The notes under the pieces: model-generated
Told to the model about the DNA's origin: nothing
The model's database searches: none
Seen by the model: only the letters and a program-made list of their open reading frames with translations
In this document: positions 24,501 to 36,837 of the stretch, piece by piece
How positions within the stretch are numbered: the stretch's first letter is position 1
Layout of the letters: each line of letters opens with the position of its first letter
Source: Plectrocnemia conspersa
Taxonomy: Eukaryota; Arthropoda; Insecta; Trichoptera; Polycentropodidae
Direction: 5' to 3'
Length of the DNA: 64,000 bases
NCBI GenBank assembly: GCA_009617715.1
Contig: VTFK01000324.1
Coordinates: forward strand, 310,001-374,000
Translations under genes and position numbers: made by a program

Positions 24501-27500
24501 ATCCATATCGTGTGCTTTAGAGCAAATAGTAGGGGCGTAAACACAAACTTGCCATCTATTTCTCAAGCTCTCGAACTGATTGTGTTAACGCAAATAGAGT
24601 ATAGTCCAATGGATCATTAAGAGCTGAATCAGAGAGCATAATGTTGACTGCATTATAAATAAAATATCACTGAGACTGTCTAGATTATTTTTCTAATATA
24701 AAAAAAAACTATACAAAATAATAAAATCTATTAAAAATACAGAATAATTAGAAAAAAAATATATTCAATAATGACAAAAGGAAGTTATTTTTACAGAATT
24801 TTCAAATTGTGAATATTCCTTACTAGCAGTTTTAAGAAATACTGTCCCGTGTATATTTGTCAACTAAAGGGAATAGTTTTGATTTATTTAGTTCATACCC
24901 ATTAACAATTATATTGAGCGCAAAGCTAGCGAAAAATTTCTGCTTAGTAGTATTTGTTTGACTGGCTTCCGTACAGCACGGATGCTGTGGAAATTCTACA
25001 TATGAGACGTAGAAGTTAAATATCCCAAGTAAACCAAATTAAGTGTACTATTTACGATCTTTCGAGCATCACATAGAAATGGTTAATATATGCAACATAA
25101 ATTAATGATAATGAAATATTTGACATTGCTCATATATTGAATCATTTTTTTATTTTTTTGCATCTCTAAATACTGGTAAATCAAGTTACTAGTAAGTCGA
25201 GATTCCACTGTACTTAAGATAAAAGTAAGTACAGTGAAAAGTAAGAACTTAATCTTTGTTAATATTATTAATAAACAGCAAAAAACATGATTTGGTTGAG
25301 AGTAGAACCTCGATGAATTCTTGGTGTGTTAATTTATCTCATCCTTTTTTTTTAATTATGCCATGACAAACTTCATCAAAAATCTGTATATATGACATCT
25401 ACGTATGTTACTATATTGTTATTTTTGTCACAAAATTATAAAAACAGTGCAGATTCGTTGCATTTGTTCGCGATATTATAGTATGTTTCCCTTTGTATGT
25501 ATTAGAGTCACTAGTGAAAGTATTTGTTTTTCACGATAGGTTAAAAATTAACAACATTAAATGTGCGATATTGTCTTGTATTTTTTAAAATATATCAGTT
25601 AAAATAAAATTAAAACCTGCCAAGTTTTTGCCTTCAATTTCCTAAAACCATGCCGAAGGTTTAAATTGTGAAAATATTTTTGAGTCATCTGAATTTGAGT
25701 TGCGTCAAAGATCGCTTAGAAGTAGAAATGCATTTTTTATCCTTCCCTTTGTCATCTTAGTAGTCACATATGTTTAGATTCATTCTATCAAATCTCTGTT
25801 TCATTGTACGCGTCGAATTGACGAAGCTTCAACAAGTTTGCAGATCGTTTACTTTGTTCAGCTCAATATTATTTAAATGGTTGACGTGAGCCGCTTTTAA
25901 TAATTGTTTTTGCTCTTTTCTTAATGATATAATCTTATATGTAAATAATAATTAGTTTTAGTAAATTAAATATAAAACGTAAGTTATATTAGTTATTTTA
26001 AAAGTGTTTCGTATTACGATTTATAACCTATTTAAAATATAGTTCATATTTTTCTTGAGATATAACTTAGCTATCAGCTTTTTTTAGATTCCACTTTGTA
26101 ATGATAACATGTGTAAAAAATGTATATCATTTACCTTTCTATATTTATTTTGAACGCCTTGTTTACATTCTTATGCACCATTTTCTCTCCGAAACAATAA
26201 TTCAAATGAACAAGAACGGTTTGTCAGAGTCGAAGGGTTTCTTAAACCCAGTGCGTATCCCCTCAGAACTGTGCCAGATGCGGCACAGATTCTGGAGCGA
26301 ACCGCAACCAGAATTGAGCCTTGGGATCTAGTCATGTTTATGACTTTGGGCTTACGCTTCTGCTTCTCTGCTTTTATTTTATACAAATGTACGTAAATAT
26401 ATATATATATATACAGTGAGTATATTTGTCTTCTTTTCCTATTCTTCGCCCACGCCGCAGTTGTGCTCCGAAATTCACTTTTCCCCTAGGTTGTTCAGCT
26501 GTGACCACGGACGAAATATTTTCTCTGTGTATTTTATTAATTTTACAGTAGGACGTGGGTTATTGAATGCCGCAGTGATATATCTATATACATATATAAT
26601 ACAAAACCTATCTTTAATCCCGGTTGAATTGATAATAATTATTTTTTCTGAAAATTAAAAATAAATTAATATTCTGTAAAGATAGCAGTTATTATACCAA
26701 TTTGAATACGGTGTTTGAGCAGGGAAAATTGCGTATCTGAGCCGCAATATAAAATGGTACATAAAAATCCTCTTATCGCTTCCGTCGTAGCCGAAGAAGA
26801 TAAATCACACATTTTTTCACAAAAAAAAAGGGTTTCGAGAATTTTTACCGCTGAAGGTCTATGTTTTGTATTTAATTGCATTGTTTTGTCGAGCGATCAA
26901 ATATCTACCTGTATTTTCATTTATGCTGCATTTTTAGTACCTTTAATCAGTAATTATTAATAAGTCAGTTGTAAATATAATATTTGTAAATGATTTACAT
27001 AAATTATATTCTAAAAGTTTCGTAAAAAAAATATTTTTATAAATTTATTAAAACTATTTTTATAGGTTTATTGAAATTCATTTAAAATGTATTTATTATT
27101 ATATATATAAGTGTTTATTTTCTAATCTATGCATCACGCAGTATCTGAGGTGTCCTTAAAATCGGGTTGAACTTTTGTATTCCGGACTGCTTCTGAGCTA
27201 AACTTGATCTCTTTAAGGGTCGTCTCAGTCTATACTTAGCGTAGTTTGAGCTTGGCTGTATTGCATTGTAATTGTTCCAAGTTTCCAATGAAAAGTGAGC
27301 TCACCCTTCTTACACTCTATCATCTGGCCAATGTAATTATGTGGAACAGAAACTATTTGCTGTTATCTGTTAACAACCTAATAAGAATTATTTTTACGTA
27401 ATGTATAAATAATTCAAACAGTGTTCATTATGTCAGAATCATAAACTAAACCACTCCTTTAGTAACGATTTGAGAAATTAATCTGCGTTGTTAAATCATA

Positions 27501-27869
27501 AATAAAGTCTTTTCGACTTGTAATAAAGCATTTTATCCATTTAAGAAAAAATGTATTTCTTTGACACCATAAAAAGTTTTAAAGCACGCATCATAAACCA
27601 TAGAAGATTATTATAAGCGCTGCCTTGAGACTAAAAAACCCGTACATTCAGGGTTATCTTTAAAATGACCGTTTCTGACCTTCCTTAGCGGAAAATATAT
27701 TATTTTTTTTAAAAACAAATTCATTACTCTACTGTAATTAGTCGTCACGGCGGAAAACTACTTCATACACCGGCCGATATATTTTTGTTTTGCGATTATC
27801 ACTAGAATTATATGAAAAATCGTTGATTTTAAATTCAATAAAATTCAGGAAAATCATTAACTCAAAACG
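24501..27869. other. Intergenic DNA, no gene
   Basis: AT-rich with a GC-richer patch at 26210-26330. ORFs at 26101-26960 (60-81 codons, both strands) have no recognisable domains. A possible Tigger terminus lies at 25170-25212. Confidence 0.4.
25170..25212. mobile_element. Possible solo Tigger-like terminus
   Basis: Reading inward from 25210, the complement is cagtggaatctcgacttact followed by agtaacttgatttaccag, followed outside by TA. CAGTGGAA-CTCGACTTA is a typical Tigger terminal repeat. A similar motif in the other direction (gaacctcgatgaattct) begins near 25306. No matching left end or transposase was found, so this is probably a fragment. Confidence 0.4.
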
Positions 27870-27879
27870 GAACGGCCGC

Positions 27880-28805
27880 TCTTGTTGTCATCGATGAGTT
27901 GGAATAACATAAATTTTGAAGGTTCTGAAGAAATTGATGACGGGTTTGCTAAATATTTTCAAACCGTATACCATGACGCTGGATCACATTCAGATTTAAC
28001 TTCTTATTACGATGAGACACAAGTCATGGTCATCTTTGTTATCAATAAAAACATTTAGTTTAGTTGATATGTAATACGGATTTAGCAAGCTGAAGTCCAT
28101 TTTTACTTCAGGGCCAGATTTTAACCCAGCAAGTCTAGTATTTTTCACCCTCTTCAGTTTATATTTAATTTAATTTTGAGATCCTCCCGTTTTCCAGAGT
28201 TGTGGAAATGCTCTAAGGTTCAAGTAATAAGTCAATGTAATAAATTGAGGCTAGAAAAAGTACAGCGTAAATTCCTTTGATATTTATTCTTGAAGGAATA
28301 CGGGTACTATCCGTTCCTGTTTCCCAGTGCTTTTATTTTGGGAGCGCTGGGATTCATTTCTTTGTCAACTCGTTGAAGTATTTTTTGAAAATGCTCAAAG
28401 GCATAGTAGACAATCCTTCAGTGCTCGAGCAGCTCCAAAGGTGGTTATAGTTCTCGATCTCGTCCACTGATCTTGCCTGTGAAATCTCGGACTAGACTCT
28501 TCTCTGGCAATGGCCGTCCGTCTGCTCAATACTGTGCATCGTTATATTGACGTTTTTTCGTACACATATAGGGATTTGATTCAGTTCGTATGGGACAATG
28601 CACACCTGTTGTGGAGATTTGTGTCTATTATTTTATCATGCTTTTATGCGTGTGTGCGTATATGTATTTGTATGTATGAATACGTATATATGAATGTTTG
28701 TGTGTATTTTTAAAATAAAATAAAATATATTTTATGCTACTGGCCATCATGATGCATTAGGTTAACCTGTCACGATGATCTTAATTTTAATAAATAAATA
28801 AATAA
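27880..28805 (+). pseudogene. LINE family Y ORF2 with internal deletion, plus 3' UTR hairpin
   Basis: The 5' part reads NNINFEGSEEIDDGFAKYFQ then TVYHDAGSHSDL (27900-28000), the segment preceding RT fingers in insect LINE ORF2. GPDFNPASLVFF (about 28110-28150) is the conserved GPDxxP start of the RT core. The catalytic core, including the expected FADD, is missing. Sequence resumes with LEKVQRKFL and an EGIRVLSVPVSQCFYFG region (about 28250-28350), then VDNPSVLEQLQ (28410-28440), the RT C-terminal domain. The family Y hairpin relative (28741-28780) and an (aaat)n-like tail to about 28805 follow. Frame breaks are frequent. Confidence 0.7.
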
Positions 28806-29884
28806 TTAATTAACTCATTCGGTTGCTCTTTGGCTAATGATTAAAAACGTTCTTCTGTAGAACATTGTTAGTTTATTTTTGGTTTGTTAAAAAAAATTAC
28901 TTATATACAATGAATAAAATACTATTAATTACTATTACATTCACTATTCGTATTAGGAAGCTAAATAAATAACTTTTAATTAGTATTGTCAAATTAACTG
29001 ATATTCTCATATGAAAATCTCTTCAGAAAACACTTAATTAATTACTATAACAATGAATTAATGATACTGTAATTTGCAGTCTTGTTGTAATTATCGCTAA
29101 TTTATTACCATTAAAATTTCCCATATCCCACGGGACGCTTCCCAAAATAGCATCGCGGGAACTTCCGCAAGCTAACGCTCGCACACACACATTCGCATAT
29201 ACAATTCACTCGCACTCGTCGCTTTTAAATAGATCCGGGAAAGTTTCCCGCGACCCGAGAAGAAAACAACTACGGGGGATCGGGGTCTCCGGGACCCCCA
29301 GCGTACGCGTCAGACCTTGCCCCACATTCGCCCGGCTATTTTTAGATGTGGCCCTTCACCTCTCGCCGCTCCACACCGTACATCGTGCATGAATGAAACG
29401 GCCGACGAGTTCGGGCCTGAATCAAACGCAAAATGAAGAAGTAGGGGGTATAATTTCATTACGACAAAGGTCAGAGTCGAACGCGGGACCTTTGCTTTGA
29501 AGTAAAGGTCTCGCGGTGGTAGCGTGACACCTGCGTTCCGGTGGTCTGGTCTATTTGTTTCGAAGTGTATTTTTTTGGAAGGTTCGATTGGTGGTTCTAT
29601 GCTTCTCTATATTGAGGGCGCAAGGTTATGTTATATATATACTTAAAGGTATTAGTTTCGAACTAAATATTGAGAATAAAGTCAGTCGTCCATGCTTTAA
29701 AAGTTGCTCAGAAGTTGGTATTAAATTCAGATGAAAACACTCGAGAAGAGCTGAGATAAAACTGGATAAACAATAAAAAGTTAGTTTTTATTTTTAGTTC
29801 AAAAATGCTTGATTTTATAATTTTACAAAATCTGTTTATTTATAAAAATTAAGAGTAAAAAAATGATAAATTGTAAAGCTCGGT
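28806..29884. other. Intergenic DNA with GC island at 29110-29560
   Basis: The island contains a cgggtctccgggacccc hairpin near 29281 and an aaaggtc inverted repeat near 29465-29515. No gene was recognised. The tRNA-like appearance of part of the island was examined and rejected. Confidence 0.4.
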
Positions 29885-30146
29885 GTTACGACCAGGACTT
29901 TTTTTTAAACAAAAAAGGTGCCGAAACTTACTTCTCGTCAAGCTTTTTATTAAAAAAAATATATTAAAATATCATTTAAATGCAATTTAAAGCAGTTTTT
30001 TCTATGCCAGGTAGCGTATAAAAAATAAACATGATTTATTATATTTTTTTCTTATAAATAACATATACAAATATAAAACTAAAGAGCAAATGTATTTACA
30101 TTTGCTCTAAACAACATTGTAAAACATTATATATTAAATTAAAAGT

Positions 30147-30485
30147 TTATAGTGATTTCCAAAGTTTTGTCCAATGCTCGTCTAACAAATCGTCTCGAGT
30201 AATTTTTTTAGTGTTGGTGTCTATGACCGAATGAAATCTGAGAAACCACAGATCAACGTATTTTGAAGGATCGAAAAGTGGCATAGGTGGTCCGACGAGT
30301 TTGATGAACATAAGTGCCGAAACTGTATTGTTTTTGAAGGAAGCTCTTATTATGGATATAATTAGATTTATTTGCACAAACTCGTGTTCACATTTACTTA
30401 ATGAAATGAGTATAGAATTTATAGCATAAATTAAACCCAATATTTTTTTATGATGTTTTTTCGAGGAAGTATTCGCAAAATCCAT
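30147..30485 (-). pseudogene. hAT transposase C-terminal dimerisation part
   Basis: A 112-codon minus-strand frame contains SALMFIKLVGPPMPLFDPSK then YVDLWFLRFHS. In KIAA1586-like hAT transposases the C-terminal dimerisation domain ends with a LLFIKLxGPPxxxFxPxxYVxxWxxxxHxxA block, which this matches. The expected helix before it (N-A-E-R-G-F-S type) is only partly visible as VQINLIISIIRAS. It belongs to the same element as 31656-32300 and is separated from it by inserted sequence. Confidence 0.75.
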
Positions 30486-30929
30486 TAATCATTTATTTCG
30501 TTTAATGGTAGTCTGACTGACATGTTTCTAATTTCTAATTCCAAATGTCAACTAAACATCAATATTTTTGGTCAAATACGCAAGTTCAAAGTATAAACTC
30601 AACATTTTTTGCTATCTAGCATCATTTTTTCTAGTCAATAAAAGGATCATCTTTTGAAAAGTTTTCGTGATGTGAAATGTACAGGGTCCTAAATCAGGAA
30701 CGGCATTTACCCTCTCTTGAATTTAGCCAAAAATATGCATGTCATTTATTGAAATACTATGAAGTTTAATCAAAATGTAAAAAAAATACTGACTGGTCAA
30801 CTTTTGCCCCCTCTCCATAGAAAAAGCAGAAATAAAGCCCTGATTCTGAACCAGAAATTTTCGGGTTGAATAAAAGAAAAAAATCGAATCTATCCCGAAA
30901 ATATTTTTTTAATATGTCATTTCAGTGAA

Positions 30930-31300
30930 ATCATATCGGAACATATATATTTATTTTTACCAGTAAAAATATAATTCATCTGTCAGATACTAGTAAAATT
31001 ATATAATTTAAACTTTTTCATACGTAGTAACATATACATTTACATTTTTATGTAAAAATGGTTGTATTTTTCAGTGAAGTTATATTTTCAACAGTGAAGT
31101 CAAAATACATTTTCACCAGTAGATATATATTTCTACTAGCGAATATATAATTTATATGATAGGCGCTAGTAAAATTATATGATGTTCTCAAATGTCTCTG
31201 AAACTTAAAAACGTAAATTTGCTGTTCAAACCCAAACCTAAACTACACGAATTAACCAAAACCAGGGTGACCTAATGAAAGTACGAATTTAGAATTAAAA
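30930..31300 (+). repeat. Repeat family R copy 1, inserted in the hAT element
   Basis: A series of about eight imperfect 20-35-bp units of the form (c/t)agt(g/a)aa(g/a)ttatattt, several in inverted orientation. It is followed by aatttgctgttcaaac and a tgacctaat block. The same trailing blocks occur at 59550-59640, and an inverted copy of the unit pair lies at 52680-52790. It sits between the two transposase fragments of the hAT element. Confidence 0.6.
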
Positions 31301-31655
31301 TACAAATTTAGCCAACTCAACTCTCAGGGGGAAATAAGCGTAAGAAGTACATATAGACGTTTCATCTTGCATATTGCTCCATAGTTTGTCTGAACTTCAA
31401 TATTACACTATATTTTAAAAGTATGACAGCTATCCTTACCAATATTGCTATGAAACGCTCATTCTTAACAAAAAAATGCATTTACGCTTTAGAAAAAGAT
31501 GTGTGTGTCTCTATTATGACCGAAATTCGCAGAAATAGTTCGTTGAACGAAATAAAATATTAGAAAGGCCCACTTTTTATTATTTTTAATGCTTGTTTCA
31601 AAAACAGGTGTGCGTCGCAATTTTTTTGCACTGATCAAAATTCTGAAAGGTTTTT

Positions 31656-32300
31656 TCAAAAACTTGAAATAGTGAATTTATTTTTTTTCACTTGACTTTT
31701 ACATCCTAACATCACAACAGCACCATCGCATGCTACTGAACCTAAATATGTTGTTAAATAATCTTCTGTCATTCCATAAAAATCAATACATTGAAGTAAT
31801 GACTCAATTATTCCTTTTGCTGTTACGTTTTCAAGTCCAATTAAGTGTAAAAAATTTAATTCCATACAGCTCTTGCAGATAAATTTCACTTTTTAGTATA
31901 GAATGCTCGATTTTTCCCTACTACTCTATATGCATTTCTATTATTTTTGTTTTTACTTTTTCGCTAGATTAAAAAAAATGTTTTTAATATTCCTTTTTTC
32001 AGTTTAAGGAATATTTTTTAACGCTGCTTTATGTGCAGCAGATTGTCTGTGATCGTTTTTTTCTAAGTGAGCTAAATTGCAGCTTCTTAATTTTCCCAGA
32101 ATATGTGATTTCATTATTGGCCCATTCTGTTCCCCAGTTTTTATGTATCTTCAACCATTAATTTTTAAACAATAATCATTTTTTTATCTTATACCCAGCA
32201 ATCCGGCCAATCATTTTGTATTCGGCCTTGCTCTTCAAGATTAACTTGAGATGATTCAGAATCATCAAATTGCATCACTGTTATTGTTTTGCTTTTTTTT
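31656..32300 (-). pseudogene. hAT transposase, N-terminal and early catalytic part (broken)
   Basis: Minus-strand frames from about 32270 down give QNDWPDCWV, then KLGNRMGQ (about 32140-32110) and a following RKN-type Arg/Lys segment with SAAHKAALK (to about 32025). These match the unusual zinc-finger region of KIAA1586-like hAT transposases. The 77-codon piece at 31656-31889 contains ENVTAKGIIESLLQCIDFYG and then TYLGSVACDGAVVMLGCKS. ACDGAxVMLG is the conserved block around the second catalytic Asp of this family. Stops and frame changes make it non-functional. Confidence 0.7.
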
Positions 32301-32864
32301 AGTCTGATTGGCGGTTCAGAAGTAATCGGAATTTTCTTTCATTTTTAAACTTGGAGTTAAGCTTTCACACTTAAAAATAAAGAAAACGAAAATAATGACA
32401 TGAAAAAATAAAGAAATAAAATGTTCCCCGTATTGTCAATCGCTACACACGCGTATTCAGTATCAATTGCTTTTGAAACAGTAAAAATACCGTAAAAAAA
32501 GGTGCCGGAACGCCGTTCCACTTCATTACATGACAAAAAATACCCTGGTTAGGACAATGGCGCGAATATGGCTGAGAAATATAAAAGTGTTCAATCTCGA
32601 ATTATTGGAATTTTTATAAGTCGAATTTATCTGTGTCTTTAAAATATAAAGAAACATACTCAGGAGCAAAATAAAATGATTTTAACTTCTATAGCTTAGA
32701 ATTGTGGAGCGCAATCTCCGTTTTGCTTCCCGTCTGAAGCAAAATTAAAATTTGGAAATGAAGCGAAACACTAGCAATTGCTTACAAGAGATGTCTATTT
32801 TTTTACATAGACATTCCCTTCACTCAAATCCTATCAACAAAAATCCAGCGTAGCAGGTAGCTTA

Positions 32865-32896
32865 GCCTACTTGAATATCTTGGTATTCAAGTAGGC
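32865..32896. repeat. Perfect hairpin, 13-bp stem
   Basis: gcctacttgaata (32865-32877), loop tcttgg, tattcaagtaggc (32884-32896). It is not followed by a T-run and has no assigned role. Confidence 0.7.
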
Positions 32897-32964
32897 GAAA
32901 ATCCATAATGTCACCATAAAAAAAAATTGTATACATATAGAAACAAAATATTTATTTCTATATG

Positions 32965-33055
32965 CATAAGTAATAATTATTTTTGCGCCCTCCTATTGAT
33001 CAAAAGTTTATTTGAATACACTTTGACCAATACGCTCATATAAAAAGTCCGTAGT
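32965..33055. repeat. MITE copy 3 (partial)
   Basis: It shares ataatt(g/a)tttttg, ctcctattga and tttgaatacacttt plus the following ctcatat block with the right arm and flank of copy 1 (11980-12050). Only this half is present. Confidence 0.6.
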
Positions 33056-33118
33056 AATATTAAGTTTCATTATTTATTTAATTGGATTATAATTTTTCAC
33101 ATATGCAATATTATTATT

Positions 33119-34066
33119 ATGCAGCAGAAAAAACTCTCTTAAGTAATTATTTCAAAAAGTGGAAAATAAAAATAAATCAGGACAAAACGGAGGCTATAAT
33201 TTTTACAACTCGAAGACAACCTTTGCCCCCGACTATTATAAGTGAGCAGGGAAAGTGTATAGAATGGAAGGCGAGCGTTAAGTACCTCGGAATTCACCTG
33301 GACTCCAAGCTTAAATTTAATAAACATATAACCGAACTTAAATCTAAAGGGCTCGCAGCCATTGCGGCGTTAAAACCAATTTTTAATCGAAAAAGTGCGC
33401 TAAATACTAAAAATAAAATTCTATTATATAAGCAATTAATCAGACCAGCAATGACTTACGCCTGCCCAGTGTGGAGTAATACGTGTAATACTAACTTTTC
33501 TAAACTACAAGTTGTTCAAAATAAAGCTATAAAAATAATTTATAATACACCTTTTTATACTAACCTCAAAAAACTTCATAATAAATATTTAATTCCAACT
33601 ATTAAAGAACATGTTCACCACCATACTAATAATTATTATAAAAAAAAAAAATACCGCGAAATCATACTAACCCGTTAATCTCAAGAATCGGTGATTACGA
33701 CAAAAACAAACTCAAATTTAAATATAAACACAAAATGCCAAAGCACATCTTGCTCTGACGCATAAATTTTATCTATTAATTTATCAGCTCCAGGTCCACG
33801 AGTTTTATATTAAAAATATATATTTATAATTTATAATTTTTTTTTTTTTTTTTTTGTTAAAGGTGTTTATGTACTTTGACTTAAACTTAACGTATTTTAT
33901 GTTCTTTTATTATTCTTATTTTTGTAATTCCTCTTAATTTAGCTAATCAATCGTAAATTGTGATAATGGTAATTAACCAGCAACCAATGAAATGTAAATA
34001 TATATGTTTATAAAAATGTATTATTTAATTATGTAATAAACAAAAATTATAATGCAGCAGAAAAAA
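33119..34066 (+). mobile_element. LINE family Z (Jockey-like), 5'-truncated with 15-bp TSD
   Basis: The direct repeat atgcagcagaaaaaa occurs at 33119-33133 and 34052-34066. Coding sequence of the RT C-terminus starts immediately after the first copy. The 3' region ends with aataaacaaaaattata directly before the second copy. A 5'-truncated body between target duplications is the signature of target-primed reverse transcription. A T-run at 33838-33855 lies in the 3' untranslated part. The insertion seems relatively young, since the duplication is still perfect. Confidence 0.85.
33134..33678 (+). pseudogene. LINE family Z reverse transcriptase C-terminal part
   Basis: An open frame of about 180 codons is still intact. 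It starts LLSNYFKKWKIKINQDKTEA (end of the RT palm, motif D region), then VKYLGIHLDSKLKFNKHI, a signature of Jockey-clade RT motif E, then LIRPAMTYACPVWSN and the thumb/connection region LQVVQNKAIKIIYNTPF. It ends at a natural stop, 33676-33678. Upstream codons that keep the frame open to 33082 are host flank and target duplication, not element sequence. The catalytic FADD region is missing because of 5' truncation, so there is no activity. Confidence 0.88.
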
Positions 34067-36837
34067 ATTGAATTTTGTATGACTTGAAATTTTTTATTAT
34101 ACATTGACTTTTAATATATTTAAATTTAGGTCTATAGTATTGAATTCCAGTATCATAAAAAATCCTTAATAAAATATTAAAAGAAAATAAGAAATAAATT
34201 TTAGAAATATATGTATATATTTCGAGTGAAACTATTTACATTGAGAACTTTTTAATCAAACGTAAATATCAATTTTATTTGTTTGTTGCATTATAATAAA
34301 TTTGATGTTAACTTTATTTAAGTTTAAGTTATAAAGACTATAGTATATTTTTTCGATAAAATATTTACATATACTGTTGAAACTTACACATTTTCCCGTG
34401 TTAAAATCACACCCATGATTTTTATCTTGCCATATCGGATATCACTCGTAAAATTGTTACATCCGTTGCGAATTTCACTGGCACGTAAAATCGAAAACTG
34501 CTCAATCGTTATAAATCGAAATTGCACAACGATAATCTATTTTTCTTAGCTATACATACTTATTTTAATTTCTGATCATAAATAGCATTTGATTTATAAA
34601 TATATTTTATATGGTACTCATAAGTTAATTTTAAAGTTTTCCCTGTTAGCATAGCAATTTCTTTTAAATTGTCGGAAAAACTTAAAACCATTCCATTAAC
34701 ATAACACCGTTACATTAATGAGTTTACCTATTTTGTGCTAAAATGTGTTTCTTTATTAAAAATTCTTAAACGCCTCAAACTAATATTCAATAGTCACGTA
34801 ATACATTACTATAGCAGTATTAAAAATACAGTGAATTTAATTCCATTAAAATAAAATGATTACAAAACTTTGTTATAACTCCGCAAGCGATCAGTAATTA
34901 AAACAAAGCAAACTTTGCTCAGTGTAAGATCAGATTTATTATCGGCAATAAAATCTTATCAATTCAAACACTCATCGCCTTAACGTTTATCGCTTTGAAT
35001 TAAAATCGTTATTTTCAACCAAAATTTACCCTAATTATATCCGCGTCCTCAACACTTGTACAAACATCGTCTACAATCGTTTCGGTTAAACCCTTATGCA
35101 AACAACAGTCCAGGCAGAAAAGGGTAGCAACGTTATGTATTATATAAAAACAGGGTTCGTAATATAAAACATCAGATTGAAGATTGCAAAAATGTATTAA
35201 TCTAGATATTTTTTGTCTCGATTCCCAGGAAATATTCAAGAAATATTTATCGTCAAATTTAAAATATTTAATAAAGAACAAATATACGAAAGTTTATATT
35301 TCTATCTTAAGGATGCTTTTAGTCCAATATTTGCTAATATTTGCAGAAGAATTTATTAATTTTTAATTCAAAAATATTATTAACTCTTGTAGTAAGAGAA
35401 TTGTAATTCGGACAAAACGCGATATGAGTTCACCCAGAAGTAGATATTGCCGTAAAAAGTTTCTAAAATGTTAACAAAATATGTATAACTGTTTGTCACG
35501 TCCGAATAACTATACTTAAAATACATCTTCTATTCTAAGATTTATCAAATTGATAGTCTGGATTGTCGGTTTTTCAAAATCCTTATTTAATACAATTTTT
35601 TATTAAGTATGTTTTAATTAAATTTCACTCTTTTTAAATTCGGATGTTATGTGTAGGTATGTACGTGTTTTTTCTGTGCGTCCTTCTCTCCAAACGAAAA
35701 AGTAACAAGAGCGTTAATTTGTAGAAAACTTTCGTCTCTGAGGTCGTTTAGCAGCAACGCCAAGGTAAAATACCGTGATGGTTTTTTTAGGGTTAATTAC
35801 CGCCGGCGTCGAGTCGAGTGCTGCTTTCGTATGTCGGAGGATCCGTAGGAAAAATTACCTTTTAAGTGCTTCAAAATGGACGCATTAGCTTAACGCGTGT
35901 AAATGTACACATGTATGAATGTGTTTATACTAAGAGGTGTTTTTTAGTCGAGTTAAATGAGAATTTCACAGCTGGTGATTTCTTTTGAGTGAAAAATGTT
36001 TAAACTTGTGAATAACGTGTATTTAGTATATTTAATAAGTTCATTTCTATAAGTCAATTATCACAATAGCTTTATTAGTCATATATAAAAGCGCCTTGGT
36101 TAATACAGATATAATATTTTAATATTGATCTTTTCTGAAACTACTTTATATTTGATTAAATAATGCTTTGATTAAAGTAGACAATTTGTGGTGTATTGCA
36201 CAAATGGTATAGATACCATGTCATTGTTAGAAATGATCAACACTAATCATACAACAACATACCTATCCCATGCGATCTTAAAAGTAAATTGCCATCTGCT
36301 ATCGTTTTACTGAAGTCCTGATCTCCCGAAACGTACACTTTCCAGTTTCTTCTTAAATAACATAAATATATAAATTACATAAAAGTTAAAATTCCCAGGT
36401 TATTTATTTTAAACTTTTATTTGAAACCTGTCAAGATGTTTCTTGCACATTTTTCGCATAATGCATTCCAGATTTAAAGTAAACACGGGAACTTCTCCTT
36501 GACCTACTCCCAATTTCACTTAGAAAGGTTCTAAAAGTTCTTCTTTGACCCACACTTCGCGTTTTGACCCAGATACGCACAATCTGGTTACATTAGTATT
36601 TTTTTGTATACCTAATTCATGTACGGTTTATGATAGTGTAAAGTTTCTCTATTGACGCTATCATATGTCTGTAAAAGTTCACAATTGATAATCAAAAATG
36701 TATTCCCAAGTTTATGTGTAAATTGTTTTATAAAGAAATCTCTTACTTTTTTTAAATAATGGATTCGATAAGTAGCCCTTTTTCTAGGGATAAAAACTGC
36801 GGCTGAAGTAGCATATGCCCCTCCATAGCCCTTGAGG
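34067..36837. other. Intergenic DNA, no gene
   Basis: AT-rich to 35630. A GC-richer patch at 35700-35890 includes ccgccggcgtcgagtcgagt. ORFs at 35015-35281 and 35184-35366 are unrecognised. No transposon ends were seen. Confidence 0.45.

Larger units (their letters stand above)
29885..32555 (-). mobile_element. hAT transposon (KIAA1586/ZBED-like transposase type), decayed
   Basis: The ends read caggactttttt (from 29893) and, from the other side, cagggtattttttg (complement ending at 32547). The flanks are 8-bp near-duplications, gttacgac (29885-29892) and gttaggac (32548-32555), differing at one base. CAGG termini plus an 8-bp target duplication are hAT hallmarks. Minus-strand transposase fragments fill both ends of the interior, which is itself interrupted by an unrelated repeat at 30930-31300. 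Confidence 0.82.

Noticed and set aside
29455..29545. Possible tRNA on the minus strand (gttcgactc near the B-box position)
   Set aside because: No matching A box at the right distance and no acceptor pairing; the aaaggtc/gaccttt inverted repeat explains the tRNA-like look.
33082..33133. N-terminal extension of the family Z RT frame
   Set aside because: These codons are host flank and the target-site duplication, read in frame by chance.
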